In this document: piece after piece, positions 28,783-34,451 of the stretch
Numbering within the stretch: the stretch's first letter is position 1
How the letters are laid out: each line of letters starts with the position of its first letter
Assembly: GCA_036940085.1 (NCBI GenBank)
Contig: JALLBK010000057.1
Location: forward strand, 1-34,451
Length of the DNA stretch: 34,451 nt
Direction of reading: 5' to 3'
From: Discostella pseudostelligera
Lineage: Eukaryota; Bacillariophyta; Thalassiosirophyceae; Thalassiosirales; Thalassiosiraceae
Notes under the pieces: generated by a model
Told to the model about the DNA's origin: nothing
Databases searched by the model: none
The model's input: only the letters and a program-made list of their open reading frames with translations
Translations under genes and position numbers: made by a program

Positions 28783-30447
28783 ATGTCCAGTGGCAGCGGC
28801 AGCGGTGGTAGGACATCTCGAGTTGTTGACCACACCTATCGAGACTTTTCGCTCTATCTGCAACAAATGGGGCAAGTCGACAAGCACAAGAAGGTGGAAG
28901 CGAATTTTCCTGCAAAGCTTCATCAAATGCTCTCGGATCCACATTTTTCAAACATCATTGTTTGGATGGTACGATACTATCGTTGTATTTGTCAATTGTT
29001 TCATTTCTTTGAAATTTGTCCTCATTGCCAACCAGACAACTAACAAATGCAATTACCGCCATCGCCATTCAATTATTGCCATACATGCGATGCTTCTTAT
29101 TGCCAATCCCTCATCGTATTGCCAATGATCCATCTTCGTACTCAGCCACACGGTAGAGCGTGGAGGATCGAGTACAAAGAACGTCTCATGGATGGTATAC
29201 ACAAGTACTTCGCTCTCAAGAGGTTCCATTCGTTCATTCGTCAATTGAGTGGATGGGGTTTCAAGAGGCTTCATCGACCTGGCCCCGATCATGGTTGTTA
29301 CTACCACGAGTGTTTCCTACGTGACCTTCCTCTGCTTACTTGGTTGATGAGAAGAGTTCCAACTAATACAGGAAAGCCCATACCACACATTGAAGGGGAA
29401 CCAGATTTCTATGCGATCAGCGAGTTGTATCCACTACCTTCAATTTCACCTCCTGGCCACTTTAAATTTCCTGCTCCTGTACAGATTGCGACCTCTGCGA
29501 GATCGGCGACAGCAAGAACAACTCCTATTACAGAGCCGATGACTTCAGGAGCACCTTTTTGGACGAATGTAGCCGCATCAACTTCTGGCCTGTATTCCCA
29601 CTCTGCCAAACAACCTCCAACAATTGAGCGAGCCACCGCAATGACATCGTCGATGTCTCACGTTCAGTTGGCTTCGCATGGTACCTTACGGAATTCAACG
29701 TTACCTTCAGGCGAAGAATCGATGCCAATACGCGGTTTGACATGCGAAGAAGTAGGAGTAGTAGAATTCGAACAAGGAGTGACGAATTCTAAGCAGGTGT
29801 CGTTTGGAGTAGGACGTGAGGATGAAGGTCGTGCAGTTCGAGAGGAAAACAATGAAAGTAGTTCAAGTTCTCATTTGCGTTCGAATGGTTACTCCACAGA
29901 ATCCATAGCAACTTCATCATCCGCACAAGGACACAATCAATACCAGTCACCACTCTTTCCATATCTCACTACAACCCCTATCGACGGCGAGCGTAATAAT
30001 ATGATGAACTGCCCGTCACATGCCCAGCCAGACTTAACCTCTTCTGAGCAACATCCAAGCACAAATTATACAATACCTGCACCATCCTACTACAATTACT
30101 ATCAGTATCCATATCATAATCACAACTCCATTCGCTACCATCATCCAGTTCACTACCATCAGCCTTGGCAGCACTATTCATTTTGTAACCTAAGCAGTGA
30201 GGGTGGACTGTTGCAAGAATTTTATGCACCGCCGTCTAACACTTACGATGCGAATCCTCTAAATGTTGACGGCGGATACAGCCATGTATTTCCCGATGGG
30301 CACCTGGAGCATCGACTGAGTTCCTTCTCTGTCAGCAGCCTATTAGTAGAAGAACGCCAAGATGTCAAGGAACAAGAACATGATCAATCACCTCAGGTCG
30401 AAGATAGAGTCAAGGGGAAGGAAGACGATGGCAAAAGAAATAATTAG
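28783..30447 (+). CDS. Heat shock factor family transcription factor, copy 2 (495 aa)
   Basis: This is a paralog of the HSF at 23464. Exons are 28783-28968 and 29146-30447; the 177-nt intron is phase 0 and sits at the identical codon (VWM|PHG), with donor GTACGA and acceptor CTCAG. The DNA-binding domain (about 41-125) is nearly identical to copy 1: FPAKLHQMLSDP, NIIVWM, PHGRAWRIEYKE, KRFHSFIRQLSGWGFKRLH, GCYYHECFLRDLPLLTWLM. The shared RVVDHTYRDFSLYLQ segment precedes it. Again no HR-A/B heptad region is visible. The C-terminal 370 residues have diverged but keep aligned blocks such as MTSSMSH and YQYPYH. The close match argues for a recent local duplication; the retained intact frame argues that it is functional. 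The N-terminal lead is 22 residues shorter than in copy 1. Confidence 0.9.
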
Positions 30448-30652
30448 TCTGACATTGAGAACAACGACTAAAATTGTTGTCGCTTCACTGGCAGAAAATT
30501 CGCAAGACAACTCGAAGGGTCAAGCAGTTGGCGACAACACATGTACTAGAGTTTCCGCTTTAGGATTCGCCACTCAATGGTATGTTCAGCAGGCTACATT
30601 AGTGAATTAATAATTGAAAGATATCGAACGAATTACAAACGCGCAACGTTCG

Positions 30653-30671
30653 AACTCAATTNAACTCAATT
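30653..30671. other. Ambiguous base between two copies of AACTCAATT
   Basis: The only N in the window is at 30662, and it lies exactly between two copies of AACTCAATT (30653-30661 and 30663-30671). This may be an assembly join or a mis-resolved tandem repeat. The stop codon of the exopolyphosphatase gene (30666-30668) lies inside the second copy. Nothing else is seen between 30448 and 30665. Confidence 0.7.
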
Positions 30672-33600
30672 GCTGCCATCCAACATGATATGGAAAAAGT
30701 CCTCAATCATGGGTCCGATTTCCTTTCGACTTGGCGTCACATCTCTCTGATCAAATAGAAGAATATCAAATTCTGTGTCGAATTCAACTGGGACAACCAT
30801 CTCCTCTAACTGCAAATCAACCTTCGTGTATGGGCTGGAGTTTAAAAGGGATTCAACCAATAAACGTAAATTGACCTGCTGGTCAGTAGAGATGAATGCA
30901 AGCTGCCGACGAAACGACTTCTCTTCGTCATAGAAAGCGAACATAATACCCAAAAGCGATATTTGCTCTGTTCCCATGAATGCAAGAGTTGATTCAGCAA
31001 ACCCATCCTTCTTCATGAACCCAGTTGGCGGCATTAATATGGTAGACACGCCAAAATCAGTAAACTCATCCTGGTGAAAGTACTTGACATCGTATCCCAA
31101 AGCTCGTGAGACAGGAATGTCACTCCAAAAATGAGCATCGTACTTGGCGAGCTGAAGCTCGTTAAACAACTCTGTTGTATCTACAGCAATGTCTCCATTC
31201 CCATCCGATGTAAGAAAAGTCACTGTCATCGTTACTTTGCTCCAATCAGTATTGACCACCAAATCATCCACAGCAATTTTATCTCTTTCTGTGACTTTTC
31301 CAATAGCATCGTCAAGGTTGACAGAATCCAGAAGGATGACTCCGAGCAAGAGGATTCCGATAGAGGGTGGGTAGGGGACACGGTACTGTTCCAGTCGCTC
31401 AGCCACGAGTGTCGTCGTGCTCGAAACCAGTGGCTGCCCATCACGGAAAGCAACAATCCTATGATTACCCGAGCACGTCTCCTGGTACTTTCCCTCATCG
31501 ACATGGTGGTCTACTATTTCCTTCACAATCAGATTCTTCCGAATACTGTGTGGTAGAGACGGATTGAGAGTATTATGGTCTACAAGAGTCATTTTGCTTT
31601 GGGAAACTCCGCTGCTCGTAGATTTGCCAACAATATCTTCCAAGTCCTCAATGAAAATGAGTTTATCGGATGCATCATGAACACCAGCCAATTCGAGTAC
31701 AAGAGCAATATCGGGACGCTCGTGGACAAATGCATACTTGGATATAGCGACCACTGGAGTGACATATTTGCCATGCTCCATCGATTCAATGTAGGCGAGA
31801 GTTATCGCACTGATGACAGAATCCGCGTCTCCAGCATCGTTACCTAGCACGAGATGGTTCGAAGGATTTGCTTTATGCTCGATCAAAAATGACTCAAGGC
31901 TCTGGGGTGCTTGTATCGAATTTACTTCAAGAGAACCAACGACGAAGATGGACGAAGAGTTTTAGTGCAGTGGAAAACGAGAGCAAAGTGATGGGCACAG
32001 TTGAGTCTGGATTAAATGGAATTAGAAACTTAACCGGTAGACTCAATCACTCACGATTTGTGCCGACATCTGCGGGATGTTCTAGCACAGTAGGATCGAT
32101 TTCACTCCTCAGGAAATTTAATTTCGCAATGAGGTCTACTTCTTTGGCCCAGACTCGAAAATTTTCCCACTGAGTCTCCACTTTTTTCTCTAATTCTAAC
32201 CGCTCTTCGAGATATTCATTCCATTCCAAGTACTTTGCATAGGCAACGTACGAGTCGTTTAGGTCTCCAAGCATATTCCGAACACTTCTAAGCACGTCCG
32301 CGGCCTCATCGGTTTGTTGTAGTAAAGTAAGAGTCGTTGTTGACGGAGCTGCCGACGGCGATGCAGGCAATGAAATTGGTGGCATATAAGACGGCGACGG
32401 AGGCACCGAAGCTGATTGATCCGCAGCTAATGATAAGTAGGTATCTCTCACGATTTCGGGAACGATGGAGGAATGAGGAAGGAGTAAATCACCGAACAAA
32501 TCAAGCTCATCTAAAAAGCTCCGCAATTCCTTTCGTAAATTATGATATATCTCATGAACATCATTTTCATTGTCGTCCTCGTTGTCCATGTCGGCTTCGC
32601 CCTGCTCATCATCTTCCAATGAGGAAGTAGTCGTCGCCGTCGATGAAGTTACATTCGTCGTCGTTTCATTAATTGTAGAGATGACATGTTCGCGTGTAAA
32701 CACATCGACCAAATACGCCTCTGCCCTTCCTAACTGCATATATCCCAATCGGCCTAAAACAGATGTGGCCTTGTCTACCATACCGTCGGGCAAATCATGT
32801 TCGGAATGGACTGATCCCCAAAACAGGTGGGAGGAATGGGAGTGAACATAGCGACAATGATGATGACTTTGATGCTTCTTTGCTATCTTCCGTGTTTGGC
32901 ACGGCAACGACAGATACAAACTTATATGACGTCGATGCTTATCCACAAAGGTCATGAACTCATCATGCCATTGCCATACTTGAAGTTGATATTGAGCTAA
33001 CTGGTCGGGAGAATGCATAATTTTGGCATGATCGAGATCTTGAAAGTCACCAATGAGAGTGTAGCCCCGATCTAGAGACTTGCGCAATGTGTACCACAGG
33101 TCTTTGATTTTGGATCTACTCTCGAGAGGTGGCGGGCGACGACGTTTCGTTCTCAACATCCTCTCAGTGTCGACTCCACTGTTGCGGTAGTTTGATTCTA
33201 ACATCTTATCGGTTTCCAATCCGACCTTCTTCCATGGTTTGAAATGCATTATCAATGCTGCATCATCATGCTTTTTGACATCGTAATTATCCAAAGAAGA
33301 CTCTGTCGGGTATACCGGAGAGAATGCATCCAGCATGTCCCGCGTCTTCAGCATGGTCTTGCGCAATTTGAACACATCCCCCGGCATTACCGATGTGGTC
33401 AGTGTAATGGTTGTCGTCGTTACATTATTAACCTCATCAATTGATGTGTGATTGGTGATGGAAGGTTTGATTGTGGAGATGCACAAACGGACAGTCTTTT
33501 GAAAGTAGGTGGGGAGCATCATGCTGGCAAGATCTGCAAATTTAATATCGGGTGGAAGCGAAGTAGATGAGGTGTCATCTTCTTGTTGTTGCTCATCACT

Positions 33601-34419
33601 GTCAACTGCTTCTGTCTCTTTTATGTCGTTGTCAACTTTAGTGATGTCGGTGGCATTGTTGTCTTCGTTGTCACCACTCTCGTTTTCTCTCGATTCCTCT
33701 TCTCCTCTATCAGATTCATCATAGCTTCGGCGGTAAATTGGTAGAGTCGACATAGCTGAATATGCGGCATGATGAGAAGATGATGCCCATTTATTCCGAC
33801 TGTACTTCAAAGTAGCATCAAAATTATCATTATCATCGTCACCACTTGCATTCCGCAGCTTGGTGGTGCCCTCCCTCAACTCGGTGACATGGGTCAAATC
33901 TGAAAAAATATTTGTAGTGTAGAATTCGACGGCTGGTTCTTGCATGAATACTGGAAGCCAAGTTGCCACTGCCATTAGAGAGAATGCTAATGTGGCGATG
34001 ATAAGTGATCGGTGGGTATTAGTGTTCGTAGTAGTTCGAGTTTGAAATCCGGGAATGTGGTTGTGGCTACTAAACGAAGAAGATCGACGACATTGTTGTT
34101 CCTGAGTGTCCAGCCTGGGAGACGCCGAATCTGCTCGATTTTTAGAAAGAGGAAGGCTTCCATAACTCGTCGTCGCCAACATCTGTTGTTCACAGATACC
34201 GTCCTGATCATAACCACTACTGGGTGGCGGCCATGAAGTGTATCCCCTTGGAGGCCAAATAATGCAATGGTGCATAACACTATCGCTAAGGAGACGACAA
34301 TGGCTGCTAATGCTACTAGTCTGGCTAGAATCATCGCCACTACCACCCTCACCCTCGTCGATCACGGGGAGAATAGACGAGGATTTTGATTGTCTTCGCA
34401 TGTGCCGCGGCAATGACAT
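30666..34419 (-). CDS. Membrane-anchored CHAD-like domain fused to DHH/DHHA2 exopolyphosphatase (PPX1/prune type), 1207 aa predicted
   Basis: Predicted role: bind and shorten polyphosphate at a membrane. Exons are 32055-34419 and 30666-31924, joined by a 130-nt phase-1 intron (donor GTGAGT, pyrimidine-rich acceptor ending TTGAAG). Without splicing the first frame stops at once (AAT CGT GAG TGA), and the second has no ATG before its first catalytic motif. One TM helix lies at about 138-159 (LIIATLAFSLMAVATWLPVF). A CHAD-like domain has two halves: LRKTMLKTRDMLDAFSPVYP and YTLRKSLDRGYTLIGDFQDL (about 350-465), then VHEIYHNLRKELRSFL and VRNMLGDLNDSYVAYAKYLE (about 620-735), with acidic insertions. 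The DHH part has GNDAGDADS (816-824), LVDHN (902-906) and IVDHHVDEG (925-933), then a DHHA2-like C-terminus. CHAD domains bind polyphosphate, and PPX1/prune enzymes hydrolyse it (family knowledge). The frame is open upstream of the ATG to the window edge, so the start may lie further out. Confidence 0.7.
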
Positions 34420-34451
34420 CTGCGATGGTAATGACGTTAACGACGACGACG

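Noticed and set aside
30362..30610. Plus-strand frame overlapping the end of HSF copy 2
   Set aside because: It is a shifted frame of the HSF tail running into non-coding DNA.
31887..31924. Starting the exopolyphosphatase at a TTG within the frame as an independent gene
   Set aside because: Eukaryotic genes rarely start at TTG, and a perfect donor upstream with matching phase explains the missing start better.

Overview
This window looks like nuclear DNA of a centric diatom (Thalassiosira/Cyclotella-like). The reasons are: densely packed genes on both strands; introns mostly of 79-90 nt with GT..AG ends (longer in three genes); eukaryote-only families (heat shock factors, Notchless); long Ser/Asn/Asp/Gln-rich low-complexity extensions; and a small protein of a type I associate with diatoms. 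The genus is inference. No rRNA, tRNA, CRISPR or complete transposon was recognised.

Layout from left to right. Positions 1-2046 (-): RING-like/Tudor protein, running off the left edge. 2381-2569 (+): small helical protein. 2751-4541 (-): bacterial-type glycosyltransferase with one intron. 5300-5740 (+): small diatom-type protein. 6053-9373 (-): four-exon EF-hand protein with LmeA/DUF2993-like lipid-binding regions. 9857-11422 (-): M23 metallopeptidase. 12604-14751 (+): MFS transporter. 14857-18408 (-): N-acetylglutamate synthase in four exons, the last very short. 19416-22598 (-): 1060-aa protein with C-terminal F-x-D-G repeats. 23464-25281 (+) and 28783-30447 (+): paralogous heat shock factors on either side of the Notchless/Rsa4 ribosome-assembly gene at 26037-27953 (+). 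30666-34419 (-): a gene that, after splicing, joins a membrane-anchored CHAD-like domain to a DHH/DHHA2 exopolyphosphatase.

The genes do not form one pathway. The most interesting points are the predicted CHAD-exopolyphosphatase fusion (polyphosphate binding plus polyphosphate hydrolysis on one membrane protein), a recurring GGCGGGAA/CAAAAAT motif in four upstream regions (sometimes with CACGTG G-boxes), an 18-bp double-CRE palindrome upstream of the glycosyltransferase, and the HSF duplication around Notchless.

Gene models were made by reading splice sites by eye. Domain names come from remembered family motifs; no database search was run.
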